Part shown: one piece after another, positions 43,880-51,840 of the stretch
How positions within the stretch are numbered: position 1 is the first letter of the stretch
How the letters are laid out: each line of letters starts with the position of its first letter
NCBI RefSeq assembly: GCF_900111125.1
Contig: NZ_FOGE01000003.1
Span: 394,504-458,503 of the forward strand
Origin: Sphingobium sp. YR768
Lineage (GTDB): Bacteria; Pseudomonadota; Alphaproteobacteria; Sphingomonadales; Sphingomonadaceae
DNA length: 64,000 bases
Direction of reading: 5' to 3'
Notes under the pieces: generated by a model
The model's database searches: none
Told to the model about the DNA's origin: nothing
Seen by the model: the letters and a program-made list of their open reading frames with translations, nothing else
Made by a program: the position numbers and the translations under genes

Positions 43880-44556
43880 TGCAGCTTCATCTGACACAGG
43901 CGGACCATGAGCGCGTATCCGCTGCCGTCACGGCGGCGGAAGCGCACACCTCCGGTGAAATCGTGACGATCGTCGCGCGCCGGTCCGACAGCTATCATGA
44001 TGTCGGCCTCAGCTGGGCGGCGGCAGTGGTGTTCATCGCGCTGGCGCTGATGGCCGCCTTCCCGGCGCATCTGCGCGCCTTCCTGTCCATGCTGCTGCTC
44101 GACTGGGAGCATGAACTGGCCGACTGGAAGCTGCTGATGGGGCTGCTCGGCCTCCTCATCCTCAAATTTCTGGTCGTGCGCTATCTGCTAGCGATCATGC
44201 CGCTGCGCATGCTGATGACCCCGCGCGCGACCAAGGCGCGGCGAGTGCGGCGGCGGGCCATCCTGCTGTTCCGCACCGCGGCCGAAGCGCGCACGCGCGG
44301 GCGCACCGGCGTCCTCCTCTATCTCTCGCTCGACGAACATCGCGCCGAAATCGTCGCCGACCGCGCGATCAACGACAAGGTCGCGCCAGAGGCATGGGGC
44401 GACGCCATGGCCACGCTGATCGATGCAATCCGCGCCGGCCGCGCTGGCGAAGGCCTTGCAGCGGCGATAGAGCAGGTCGGCATCGTGCTGGCCGCGCATT
44501 TCCCGCGTGCCGACGATGATATCAACGAACTCCCGGACAGGCTGATCGAATTATGA
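43879..44556 (+). CDS. TPM-domain protein 3, membrane type
   Basis: A 225-residue protein. Its TPM domain (VSAAVTAAEAHTSGEIVTIV, then RTRGRTGVLLYLSLDEHRAE, VADRAINDKVAPEAWGDAMA) is interrupted by two membrane helices (AAAVVFIALALMAAFPAH and MGLLGLLILKFLVVRYLLAI). No signal peptide is present. The ATG shares one base with the previous stop. Third TPM gene in a row; function unknown. Confidence 0.88.
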   Translation: MQLHLTQADHERVSAAVTAAEAHTSGEIVTIVARRSDSYHDVGLSWAAAVVFIALALMAAFPAHLRAFLSMLLLDWEHELADWKLLMGLLGLLILKFLVVRYLLAIMPLRMLMTPRATKARRVRRRAILLFRTAAEARTRGRTGVLLYLSLDEHRAEIVADRAINDKVAPEAWGDAMATLIDAIRAGRAGEGLAAAIEQVGIVLAAHFPRADDDINELPDRLIEL

Positions 44557-45095
44557 GCGACCCCGACTGGCACGCCCCCGAACAGATCATGTGGGAAGGC
44601 CGCTTCATCACCGCCAAGACGCGCGGCAAATGGGAATATGTCGGCCGCGCGCGCGGCATCAACGCTGCCGTCATCCTGGCGATCGATGAAGACGCGGATG
44701 GCCCGCACGTCCTGCTGGTCGATCAATATCGCGTGCCGCTCGGCCGCCGCTGCATCGAACTGCCCGCCGGGCTGGTTGGCGATCAGGAGGAAGGCGAGGA
44801 AGCCACACTGGCCGCCGCCCGCGAGTTGGAGGAAGAAACGGGCTATTTTCCCGCCCGACTCGAATCACTCGGTCAATTCTACAGCTCGCCCGGCATGGTG
44901 TCGGAAAGCTTCACCCTGTTCCGCGCCCATGGTCTGGCGAAGACCGGCGATGGCGGCGGCGTGGAGGATGAGGATATCCACGTCCATCGCGTGCCAATCG
45001 CGGGCATCGCCGACCAGATCACCCTCTGGCGCGAACAAGGCTATGCCATGGACGTGAAACTGCTGCTCCTGCTCGGCGCCGGGATGATAGCCTGA
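44553..45095 (+). CDS. Nudix hydrolase, ADP-ribose pyrophosphatase-like
   Basis: A 180-residue protein with the Nudix box across residues of GLVGDQEEGEEATLAAAREL then EEETGYF, matching Gx5Ex7REuxEExGu. The N-terminal VGRARGINAAVILAI and VDQYRVPLGRRCIELPAGL and the proline-rich SSPGMVSESFTLFRA resemble ADP-ribose/NDP-sugar pyrophosphatases. It overlaps the TPM3 stop by 4 bases and ends the lemA operon. Confidence 0.9.
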   Translation: MSDPDWHAPEQIMWEGRFITAKTRGKWEYVGRARGINAAVILAIDEDADGPHVLLVDQYRVPLGRRCIELPAGLVGDQEEGEEATLAAARELEEETGYFPARLESLGQFYSSPGMVSESFTLFRAHGLAKTGDGGGVEDEDIHVHRVPIAGIADQITLWREQGYAMDVKLLLLLGAGMIA

Positions 45096-45142
45096 CGCGA
45101 TCGGCCCCGCTGGTTCTAAAGTGGGATGAATTCATATTGAAT

Positions 45143-45212
45143 CGTCATTGCGAGCGGAGCGAAGCAATCCACTGGCGCAACCATGGATTGCTTCGCTCGG
45201 CTCGCAATGACG
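45143..45212. repeat. Palindromic repeat family E (70 bp)
   Basis: Arms CGTCATTGCGAGCGGAGCGA..AGCAATCCA and TGGATTGCTTCGCT..GGCTCGCAATGACG, about 29 bp, nearly perfect, around CTGGCGCAACCA. This type of CATTGCGAG palindrome is widespread in bacteria. It lies between the Nudix and DUF6456 genes (convergent) and may terminate transcription in both directions. Confidence 0.85.
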
Positions 45213-45252
45213 GCGTGGGTCAAACCAATCTCATCTCATTCCAAGCACCGGT

Positions 45253-45708
45253 TCAGGGCACCCGATACCAGCCCGCCACCCGGTCGAGCGCCAGCGTCAG
45301 CACCAGCTTGCCCGCCCGGCTGGGCCAGCCCAGCGCCTTTTCCGCGGCAACCACCCCTTCACCGGCACAGGCCACGCGCCAGAGGATATCGGCCAAGCCC
45401 GGCCCCGCCGCCGCGATGGCGCCATCGAATCGCGCCCGCGCCGCCATCTGCGCCAGCGTGGGATCGGGCCGCCCGCCCGGTCCGCGCCGACCGCCTTCGC
45501 GCGGCGCCGCGTCCCAGCGCATCGTCACCCGCGCGCCCAGCCCCGCCCGCTCCCAATCGGCGCGCAGCATGTCCCCAGCGGCATAATGACGCTCGCTCAG
45601 ATGCCCGCGCGCCCGCAACCAGGCCAGCGGCGATTCGCCCAAATGGACCAGCACCGCCTGCGGCCGCCCGTCCATATCCTCGATAATCTGTTCGACATGG
45701 TTCGCCAT
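45253..45708 (-). CDS. DUF6456-type hypothetical protein
   Basis: A 151-residue protein. The C-terminal half (AARARFDGAIAAAGPGLADI, LWRVACAGEGVVAAEKALGW, PSRAGKLVLTLALDRVAGWY) matches my memory of the alphaproteobacterial DUF6456 domain, thought to be a DNA-binding module. The N-terminal half is basic. Function unproven. Convergent with the Nudix gene, divergent from the XRE gene. Confidence 0.72.
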   Translation of the reverse strand: MANHVEQIIEDMDGRPQAVLVHLGESPLAWLRARGHLSERHYAAGDMLRADWERAGLGARVTMRWDAAPREGGRRGPGGRPDPTLAQMAARARFDGAIAAAGPGLADILWRVACAGEGVVAAEKALGWPSRAGKLVLTLALDRVAGWYRVP

Positions 45709-45805
45709 TGCACCTCCTTCATCTGGGAATCAGGCGCATAGGGCTTGCCATCGCGGATATTCTGTAGGAAAGATAAAACCAAATAGGTTATCGATCGAGG
45801 TCCGG

Positions 45806-46369
45806 ATGATCACCCGCATCAGAGAAGTCCGCAAGGCGAAGGCACTGACGCTGGAACAGGTCGGCGCCCTGTGCGATCCGCCGACCACGGCCCAGACGAT
45901 CGGCCGGCTGGAAACCGGCACGCGCACCGTATCGGTCAAATGGCTGAACCGCATCGCGCTGGCGCTGGGCGTGACCAGCGCCGAACTGGTCGCGCTGCCC
46001 GGACAAAGCGAGATCGCCGTAGCCGCGCTGCTTGGCCCGGATGGCGCACGGGCGCCGACCCGCGCCCTCACCTTCCCGCCACCGATCGCATCGGACGGCA
46101 TGGTCGGCGTCCATGTCGGCGCCAGCATCGGCGATTATCGCGCGGGCGACGCCATCTGGTGCCGCCGCATCCTGCCGGAAGATTATGGCAGCGCGCTCAA
46201 CCGCGACATATTGCTGCCCCGCCCGGCCGGCCGCTTCCTCTTCGGCCGGCTGATCGGGCGCGAAGGCGACCGGTTGCAACTCCTGCCGCTGGGCGCGGGC
46301 ACGCGCCAACTGGTGCTGACCGACCCGCCCTGGGCAGCGGTCGCCGAACAACTCGTCCGACGTCTCTAG
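45806..46369 (+). CDS. XRE-family transcriptional regulator
   Basis: A 187-residue protein with an N-terminal helix-turn-helix (IREVRKAKALTLEQVGALCD then TAQTIGRLETGTRTVSVKWL) and a C-terminal ~100-residue domain of the peptidase-S24-like or cupin-like size. Target unknown. Its stop codon TAG (46367-46369) lies 1 base before the IS subterminal repeat. The last two residues and the stop may therefore be supplied by the insertion sequence, so a slightly longer original protein is possible. Confidence 0.83.
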   Translation: MITRIREVRKAKALTLEQVGALCDPPTTAQTIGRLETGTRTVSVKWLNRIALALGVTSAELVALPGQSEIAVAALLGPDGARAPTRALTFPPPIASDGMVGVHVGASIGDYRAGDAIWCRRILPEDYGSALNRDILLPRPAGRFLFGRLIGREGDRLQLLPLGAGTRQLVLTDPPWAAVAEQLVRRL

Positions 46370-46370
46370 G

Positions 46371-46382
46371 CCGTATGTTCGT
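46371..46382. repeat. Left subterminal inverted repeat of the IS
   Basis: CCGTATGTTCGT, the exact reverse complement of the right copy at 47755-47766. Confidence 0.88.
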
Positions 46383-46475
46383 GCGGTGAAGTTGGCCCGC
46401 CCTCGGAGTAAGCACGAAACGGGGGTTACGCCGGACGGACCGGCGCCTATCCCCAAGCTTAAGCGAGGGCGAACC

Positions 46476-47594
46476 ATGGACGAGTATAGCGAACTTTTCA
46501 TCGGACTCGATACATCGAAAGCGAAGATCTCGGTTGCAGTCGCGGAAAAGGAACGGAACGGCGAAGTCCGCTTTTTCGGCGACATCTCCGCCGAGCCGAC
46601 ATCGGTCGCATCGATGGTGGGCAAGTTGGCGAAGCGTGGGGCGAAGCTTCACTTCTGCTATGAGGCTGGCCCGACGGGGTACGATCTGTATCGCCAGATC
46701 ATCGCGCTGGGGCATGAGTGCCAGGTCGTGGCGCCCTCTCTAATTCCCAAACGCCCCGGTGATCGGGTGAAGACCAATAGGCGCGATGCCGTCAGCCTGG
46801 CACGGCTTCATCGCGCCGGCGAGTTGACTGCCGTCTGGGTTCCGGACGAAGCACATGAGGCTGTACGCGACCTTGTCCGCGCTCGTGAGTGCGCCCATGA
46901 CGCGCTGAAGAAGGCTCGCCAGCAGTTGCAGTCCTTCCTCTTGCGCCATGGCCGGATTTTCCCGGGACGCACATCGTGGACACGGGCGCATTTTCGTTGG
47001 CTGGCAGCGCAGAGCTTCACCCATCCCGCCCATCACATCGTGCTCGTCGAATATATCCAGGCTATCGAGGATGCGGGTGTCCGAGAAGATAGGCTGACCA
47101 AGCAGGTCGCTGAGATAGCCGCGTCCTGGTCCATGGCACCTGTGGTTGAAGCCTACCAGGCGATGCGCGGTATCGCGTTCATCAACGCCGTCACCTTTGT
47201 CGTGGAAATCGGCGATATACGACGCTTCGAAACAGCGCCGCAGTTGATGGCGTATCTCGGGCTTGTACCATCCGAGAGTTCAACGGGCGAGCGGGTGAAG
47301 CGCGGGGGCATCACCAAGGCCGGCAACAAGCGGGCTCGCCGCGTGCTGATCGAAGGCGCATGGACCTACCGCTTTCCCGCCCGGGTGAGCCAGACGATCC
47401 AGGCACGGTTGGAAGGGCTACCACGCTCCGTTCGCGAGATCGCATGGAAAGGGCAAATCAGGCTCTGCGCACGTTATCGAAAGCTGATCCAGGCCGGGAA
47501 GCTTAAGACCGTCGCGGTCACAGCAATCGCGCGGGAGATGGCCGCCTTCCTCTGGGCAATCGGGCAAGAGGTGGCTCCCACCGCTGAGGCATGA
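46476..47594 (+). CDS. IS110 family transposase (DEDD recombinase)
   Basis: A 372-residue transposase with an N-terminal RuvC-like DEDD domain: D12 in FIGLDTSKAKIS, E63 in CYEAGPTGYDLYR, and D96/D104 around PGDRVKTNRRDAVSLARL. A coiled-coil middle follows, then a C-terminal Tnp domain with the candidate nucleophile serine in LGLVPSESSTGERVKRGGIT and KAGNKRARRVLIEGAW. The ATG at 46476 starts MDEYSELFIGLD, the usual N-terminus; a longer frame from 46386 would include the left repeat region. Full length, so the element may be active. Confidence 0.95.
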   Translation: MDEYSELFIGLDTSKAKISVAVAEKERNGEVRFFGDISAEPTSVASMVGKLAKRGAKLHFCYEAGPTGYDLYRQIIALGHECQVVAPSLIPKRPGDRVKTNRRDAVSLARLHRAGELTAVWVPDEAHEAVRDLVRARECAHDALKKARQQLQSFLLRHGRIFPGRTSWTRAHFRWLAAQSFTHPAHHIVLVEYIQAIEDAGVREDRLTKQVAEIAASWSMAPVVEAYQAMRGIAFINAVTFVVEIGDIRRFETAPQLMAYLGLVPSESSTGERVKRGGITKAGNKRARRVLIEGAWTYRFPARVSQTIQARLEGLPRSVREIAWKGQIRLCARYRKLIQAGKLKTVAVTAIAREMAAFLWAIGQEVAPTAEA

Positions 47595-47754
47595 AGGCTC
47601 ATCATCGGTAAACGGTCACGAGAAAGGAGCAAGAACCAGCGTCATCATCTGCTTGATGTGCAAAGTTGGGAGCAGGGCCCCGGTGGGGAATCCTCGTACC
47701 CACTATGTGGCGGACTAAAAGTCTATGCCCGATTCTAGACAGAGGCAGCCCCAG
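47595..47754 (+). ncRNA. Candidate seekRNA/bridge RNA of the IS1111-type element
   Basis: A 160-base noncoding stretch between the transposase stop and the right subterminal repeat. IS110-family elements encode a guide RNA in their noncoding end, and the IS1111 group places it downstream of the transposase. Local hairpins are visible: GTGGG-GAATCCTCGTA-CCCAC, GACT-AAA-AGTC and TCTA..TAGA. The transcript and its guide loops are inferred, not shown. Confidence 0.5.
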
Positions 47755-47766
47755 ACGAACATACGG
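47755..47766. repeat. Right subterminal inverted repeat of the IS
   Basis: ACGAACATACGG, exact reverse complement of the left copy. The sequence from here to the first MITE-like element (47767-47916) shows no gene and no clear signal. Confidence 0.88.
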
Positions 47767-47916
47767 ATATGCGGTAGCCAACCCGCGCATAAGAGTATGC
47801 CAACCGTCGTCGAAAGCCCTGCTCCCTACTCTGCACATGAGCTTCACAAATTGGATTTCGTCATCTCGGGCGGAAAGGATATCATCATGCCGAAGGCTCT
47901 TGAAAACGAACATAAG

Positions 47917-47991
47917 AGTGGATTGATTTTGACATTTGCATCCCCTGGCGGCTGGGATGGGCCTGCAAATGTCAAAATCATAAAATCCACT
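47917..47991. mobile_element. MITE-like inverted-repeat element 1 (75 bp)
   Basis: Left arm AGTGGATT-GATTTTGACATT..TGCA. The right arm read on the other strand is AGTGGATT-TTAT-GATTTTGACA..TTTGCA. The arms are identical over 24 bases apart from a 4-base insertion, around a 23-base GC-rich centre. It is much more AT-rich than its surroundings. The right end reads CCACTAG, and element 2 begins with CTAGTGG 12 bases later. Confidence 0.7.
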
Positions 47992-48005
47992 AGGAGCAAA
48001 TATTG

Positions 48006-48083
48006 CTAGTGGTCCGAACAGATTCGGACATTCGTGCGCCACATGACTTCAAGCGGTATCGAATGTCAGAATCGGACCACTAG
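48006..48083. mobile_element. MITE-like inverted-repeat element 2 (78 bp)
   Basis: Begins CTAGTGGTCCGA-ACAGA-TTCGGACATTC and ends GAATGTCAGAA-TCGGACCACTAG. The arms match over 23 bases with a 5-base insertion and one mismatch. CTAG at both ends suggests insertion at a TA within CTAG, as IS630-type elements do. No coding sequence. The end shares AGTGG and GACATT spacing with element 1. Confidence 0.72.
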
Positions 48084-48140
48084 CCATTCCATCGCTCAGC
48101 GCTTAACCAAGCGTCAAAGCTGTGCATCCAAAGTGGGACC

Positions 48141-49313
48141 ATGACACTCAACGTCCTCATGCTGTCGACCCTGTTTCCCGATATCAGCCGACCCAATTTC
48201 GGCGTGTTCGTGGAACGGCAGGCGCGCGAACTGGCCAGCCGCCCGGAGGCGGACGTCACCGTCATCGCGCCGGTGGGCCTGCCGCCATGGCCGCTGTCGC
48301 TCGCCGGGCGCTATGCCCCGCTGCGGGCATTGCCGCGCAAGGAACGGTGGCGCGAACTGACCGTCTATCGCCCCACCTTCCCCATCATTCCCAAATTCGG
48401 CGGGCGCACCAACGTTTCCGCCATGACCCGCGCCATCCTGCCGCTGGTCAGGCGACTGCATGCGGAAAATCCGTTCGACGTCATCGACGCCAGCTTCTTC
48501 TTCCCCGACGGCCCGGTGGCCCAGCGCCTGTCGAAGGCGCTCGGCATTCCCTATTCGGTCAAGGCGCGCGGCGCGGATATCCATTATTGGGGCAGCCAAA
48601 GCGGCACGCGCAAGATGGTGCGGCAGGCCGCAGACGGCGCGGCGGGCCTGCTCGCCGTGTCGGACGCGATGCGCCGCTCCATGGCGCGCATGGGCATCGA
48701 TGCCGACAAGATCCGGGTCCACTATACCGGCGTGGATCTCGACACATTCGAACTGACCGATCGCGCTACGGCCAAGGCGGCACTGGATTTCAACGGCCCC
48801 GTGATACTCAGCGTGGGCGCGCTGATCCCGCGCAAGGGGCAGGATCTGCTGGTCCGCGCGCTGCCTCTTTTGCCCGACGTCACCCTGCTGCTGGCGGGGC
48901 AAGGGCAATATCGGCGCGTGCTGGAAAGCCTGGCGCAGGATCTGGGCGTGGAACGCCGCATCGGCTTTCTGGGCTCCGTCCCCCATCACAAGCTGCCCCG
49001 CATCTTTGCCGCCGCCGATGTGATGGCCCTGCCATCCGAGTCGGAAGGGCTGGCCAATGCCTGGGTGGAGGCGCTGGCCTGCGGCACGCCGATCGTGATC
49101 AGCGACGTAGGCGGCGCTCGCGAACTGCTCGACCGGCCGGAAGCGGGGCGGATCGTGGATCGCGATCCCGAAGCGATTGCCGACGCCATTCGCGCGATAT
49201 TGGACAATCCGCCCTCTCAGGCGACCGTGCGTGGATCAGCCCTGCGCTTCACCTGGCAGGCCAATGGCGACACCTTGCTCGCCCATCTTCAGAGCATCGC
49301 CGCTGGTTCATAA
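48141..49313 (+). CDS. Glycosyltransferase family 4
   Basis: A 390-residue GT-B enzyme. The N-terminal half has MLSTLFPDISRPNFGVFVER, typical of GT4 with a GVFVERQA loop. The C-terminal donor-binding half has ILSVGALIPRKGQDLLVRAL, FLGSVPHHKLPRIFAAADVM and the EX7E-like ALPSESEGLANAWVEALACG. It probably adds a sugar during polysaccharide assembly. It follows the MITE-like elements and overlaps the 3' end of the convergent NasA-like gene by 6 bases. Confidence 0.91.
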   Translation: MTLNVLMLSTLFPDISRPNFGVFVERQARELASRPEADVTVIAPVGLPPWPLSLAGRYAPLRALPRKERWRELTVYRPTFPIIPKFGGRTNVSAMTRAILPLVRRLHAENPFDVIDASFFFPDGPVAQRLSKALGIPYSVKARGADIHYWGSQSGTRKMVRQAADGAAGLLAVSDAMRRSMARMGIDADKIRVHYTGVDLDTFELTDRATAKAALDFNGPVILSVGALIPRKGQDLLVRALPLLPDVTLLLAGQGQYRRVLESLAQDLGVERRIGFLGSVPHHKLPRIFAAADVMALPSESEGLANAWVEALACGTPIVISDVGGARELLDRPEAGRIVDRDPEAIADAIRAILDNPPSQATVRGSALRFTWQANGDTLLAHLQSIAAGS

Positions 49314-50945
49314 GGACGGCGGGATCAGCCGCGCCCGACCATCGGCGGTGGGGAAATGCCCGCCGTCGAACGGCACTTCGCCCCAGCGCCAGGGCGTCAG
49401 TTCGTCATAGGCGGGGTTGGAAATGGGGGCATGGCGCTTGAGGTTGAGCAATCGCGCGCCCTCATTGCGATAGGCGGTCAGGCGCACATGTTCGCGATAC
49501 AGGTCGGCCGGCCGTTCATAATGAAAGGCATCGCCCCAGCCCATCGCCTGCGCCACCTTCGTCACCGCCCACCAGTCCGGCTTCGCCTCGCCCGGCAGGG
49601 AGAAGATGCGGCGCTGTCGGCTGACCAGCCGATCGGGGCCCGTCAATGTGCCATCCTTCTCGATCCAGCCTGGCGAAGGCAACAGAACATCGCCATCCTC
49701 CATACCGTCCGCCCGATCGCGGCTGGCGATCAGGAACGGCACCGATGACCGCGCCTGTCGCAACCAAGGGGCCGCCTCCGCATCGGAGCCGATACTCCAT
49801 AGCGCCTGAATGCGGCCATCATACATCGCCTCCAGCAGCGCCTCACCTGTCAGACCGGGCGCCTCTGCCAAAAGACGCGCCCCCCAGAAGCGCGCGACGT
49901 CCGCCCGCGCATCCGCCGAAAAATCCCGATGCGCCGCCAGATCGCCCGCGACACAGCCCACCTCGCGCCCGCCCATGCCATTGGCCGCAGCGGCCAGCGC
50001 AAATGGCGCTGCACCGGGCCGGGCGATCCGCCCGGTCGCCAGATGCAGATTGAGTATCGCCGTGGCAGCGGCCGCCCCCGCCGTCTCGCTGAACAAGCTC
50101 ACCAGCCGATTGGCAGCCGCCATCTCTTCATAAAAAGCCCGAATGGCAACCGGCGACAGGCCGCAGGCCCGCGCGACCGACCAGATGTCATGCCCCTGCC
50201 GCACCGCAGTCCAGAAATCCGACGGCACGGCGACATGCCGGTCCAGAAAGCCCTGATCGACAAGGCCGACATCATGACAGTGCAGCAACAGGCCGGTCAG
50301 CAGCCGGCCCGCGCTGCCCGGCGCGATGGTCAGGTGCAAGTCGGCATCGACCGCATCACTCCCCTCCCCTTCCGTCAATATGATCAGGCGCAGCCCCAGT
50401 TCGCTGCGCGCCGCCTGCACCCGATCGATCAGCACGGGATGGGTTTGCGCCAGGCCCTCGCCCAGCATCAGCAGCGTTTCAGCCTGCTCGATATCCTCGA
50501 CCGCAGCGGGCATCACATCCTCGCCAAAGGCGCGGCTTTGCACCGCCGCTATGACGCTCTCTCCCCAGGCGCCATGGATATGCGCCGATCCCAGAAAGCC
50601 CTTCATCAGCTTGTTGGCGACATAATAATCCTCCGTCACCAGCCCGCCGGACACGTGCAGGGCAATGCTGCCGGGGCCATGGCGGGTCAGAATCGCCGAC
50701 AGCCGACGCGCGACATGCGCAATCGCCTTGTCCCAGCCCGCCCGTCGACCGCCAACCATCGGATGAAGCAGGCGCCCGTCCAGCGCCGCCGACGCGGACA
50801 ATCCATGCCCGCGCGGACACAGCCGACCGCCATTGGCGGGATGCATCCTATCGCCTTCGACGCGCAGGAAGCGATCATCTTCCGTGATCGCGCGAATGCC
50901 GCACCCGGCGCCACACTGGCCGCACAGGCTTCGAACGATCGCCAT
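49308..50945 (-). CDS. NasA-like molybdopterin oxidoreductase, C-terminally truncated
   Basis: A 545-residue relative of assimilatory nitrate reductase. The N-terminus has [4Fe-4S] cysteines in LCGQCGAGCGI and HPANGGRLCPRGHG. Mo-domain motifs GSIALHVSGGLVTEDYYVAN, GEGLAQTHPVLIDRV, GMGGREVGCVAGDLAAHRDF and LLPSPGWIEKDGTLTGPDRL follow. The protein ends at HFPTADGRARLIPPSL, where relatives continue for some 300 residues with the cofactor-binding C-terminal domain. In the segment aligned with RLCMSSAVAGYKRAFG it reads AWGESVIAAVQSRAFG, so the Mo-ligand Cys is absent. Probably inactive as a reductase. Confidence 0.8.
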   Translation of the reverse strand: MAIVRSLCGQCGAGCGIRAITEDDRFLRVEGDRMHPANGGRLCPRGHGLSASAALDGRLLHPMVGGRRAGWDKAIAHVARRLSAILTRHGPGSIALHVSGGLVTEDYYVANKLMKGFLGSAHIHGAWGESVIAAVQSRAFGEDVMPAAVEDIEQAETLLMLGEGLAQTHPVLIDRVQAARSELGLRLIILTEGEGSDAVDADLHLTIAPGSAGRLLTGLLLHCHDVGLVDQGFLDRHVAVPSDFWTAVRQGHDIWSVARACGLSPVAIRAFYEEMAAANRLVSLFSETAGAAAATAILNLHLATGRIARPGAAPFALAAAANGMGGREVGCVAGDLAAHRDFSADARADVARFWGARLLAEAPGLTGEALLEAMYDGRIQALWSIGSDAEAAPWLRQARSSVPFLIASRDRADGMEDGDVLLPSPGWIEKDGTLTGPDRLVSRQRRIFSLPGEAKPDWWAVTKVAQAMGWGDAFHYERPADLYREHVRLTAYRNEGARLLNLKRHAPISNPAYDELTPWRWGEVPFDGGHFPTADGRARLIPPSL

Positions 50946-51026
50946 CTCAACAGGGAATCCGGGCCGACAAGGCGAAACGCGCCATCATCGCTGCTGCCTA
51001 GCCTATTGCACGAACGGACAAAAGCC

Positions 51027-51044
51027 CATGGTTGCGCGACCGTG
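51027..51044. promoter_or_regulatory. Palindromic motif upstream of modA (copy 1)
   Basis: CATGGTTGCGCGACCGTG, two changes away from the perfect 18-bp palindrome CATGGTCGCGCGACCATG at 56261-56278. It lies 23 bases upstream of the modA start, in the divergent gap with the NasA-like gene. Possibly an operator. Confidence 0.4.
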
Positions 51045-51066
51045 ACACAGGGCGCATGCAGGCGAC

Positions 51067-51837
51067 ATGACCCGCCTGCTCCTGCGCTTCGCCGCCCTCT
51101 TCGCCCTGCTCGCCTCCCCCATGACGCAGGCTGCCTCCAATGATCGCGGCCCGCTGGTGCTGGCGGCAGCCAGTCTTCAGGAGGCGATGACCGCCGCCGC
51201 CGATAGCTGGGCCGCGCGCGGCCATCCCCGCCCGACCCTGTCCTTCGCCGGCTCCTCTGCGCTCGCCCGCCAGATAAAGGCTGGCGCGCCCGCTGACCTG
51301 TTCCTGTCCGCCGACGAAGAATGGATGACCGATGTCGAACGCGCAGGTTTCGTCGCGCCCGGCACGCGGGTCAATGTCGCGGGCAACCGGCTGGTGCTGA
51401 TTGCTCCGGCCAAGCGACCGGTCCGCCTGAAAATCGCACGGGGCATGCCGATCGGCCGCACGCTTGGCGACGGTCGCCTCGCCATGGCCGATCCGGACAG
51501 CGTACCGGCAGGAAAATATGGGAAGGCAGCGCTGACCGCGCTCGGCGTCTGGCCATCGGTCGCGGGCAAGATCGCGCGCGGTGACAATGTCCGCGCGGCC
51601 CTTGCGCTGGTGGAACGGGGCGAGGCCCCGCTCGGCATCGTCTACGCCACCGATGCGCGCGCATCGAACGCCGTGCAGGTGGTCGGTGCCTTTCCAGCGG
51701 GCAGCCATGCGCCGATCCGCTATCCGCTCGCCCGACTGAAGGCCAGCCGCAACCCCGATGCCGAAGGCTTCCGCCGCTTCCTGATGTCGGGCGCGGGCAA
51801 GGCGATCCTCGCCCGCTATGGCTTCACCGCACCCTGA
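51067..51837 (+). CDS. modA: Molybdate ABC transporter substrate-binding protein
   Basis: A 256-residue periplasmic protein with a signal peptide (MTRLLLRFAALFALLASPMTQA). Family motifs are LVLAAASLQEAMTAAADSWA, SFAGSSALARQIKAGAPADL, FLSADEEWMTDVERAG and MADPDSVPAGKYGKAAL. It binds molybdate or tungstate for ModBC. It is separated from modBC by a HAD gene on the other strand and a secreted-protein gene. Confidence 0.94.
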   Translation: MTRLLLRFAALFALLASPMTQAASNDRGPLVLAAASLQEAMTAAADSWAARGHPRPTLSFAGSSALARQIKAGAPADLFLSADEEWMTDVERAGFVAPGTRVNVAGNRLVLIAPAKRPVRLKIARGMPIGRTLGDGRLAMADPDSVPAGKYGKAALTALGVWPSVAGKIARGDNVRAALALVERGEAPLGIVYATDARASNAVQVVGAFPAGSHAPIRYPLARLKASRNPDAEGFRRFLMSGAGKAILARYGFTAP

Positions 51838-51840
51838 TCG

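Larger units (their letters stand above)
46364..47769 (+). mobile_element. IS110 family, IS1111-type insertion sequence
   Basis: About 1.4 kb. Perfect 12-bp inverted repeats lie near both ends: CCGTATGTTCGT (46371-46382) and ACGAACATACGG (47755-47766). Between them is one IS110-type transposase gene. Subterminal rather than terminal repeats, and a long noncoding stretch after the transposase, are IS1111-group traits. The outermost limits given assume the 7 and 3 flanking bases known for some IS1111 members and are inferred. No target duplication is expected or seen. Confidence 0.85.
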
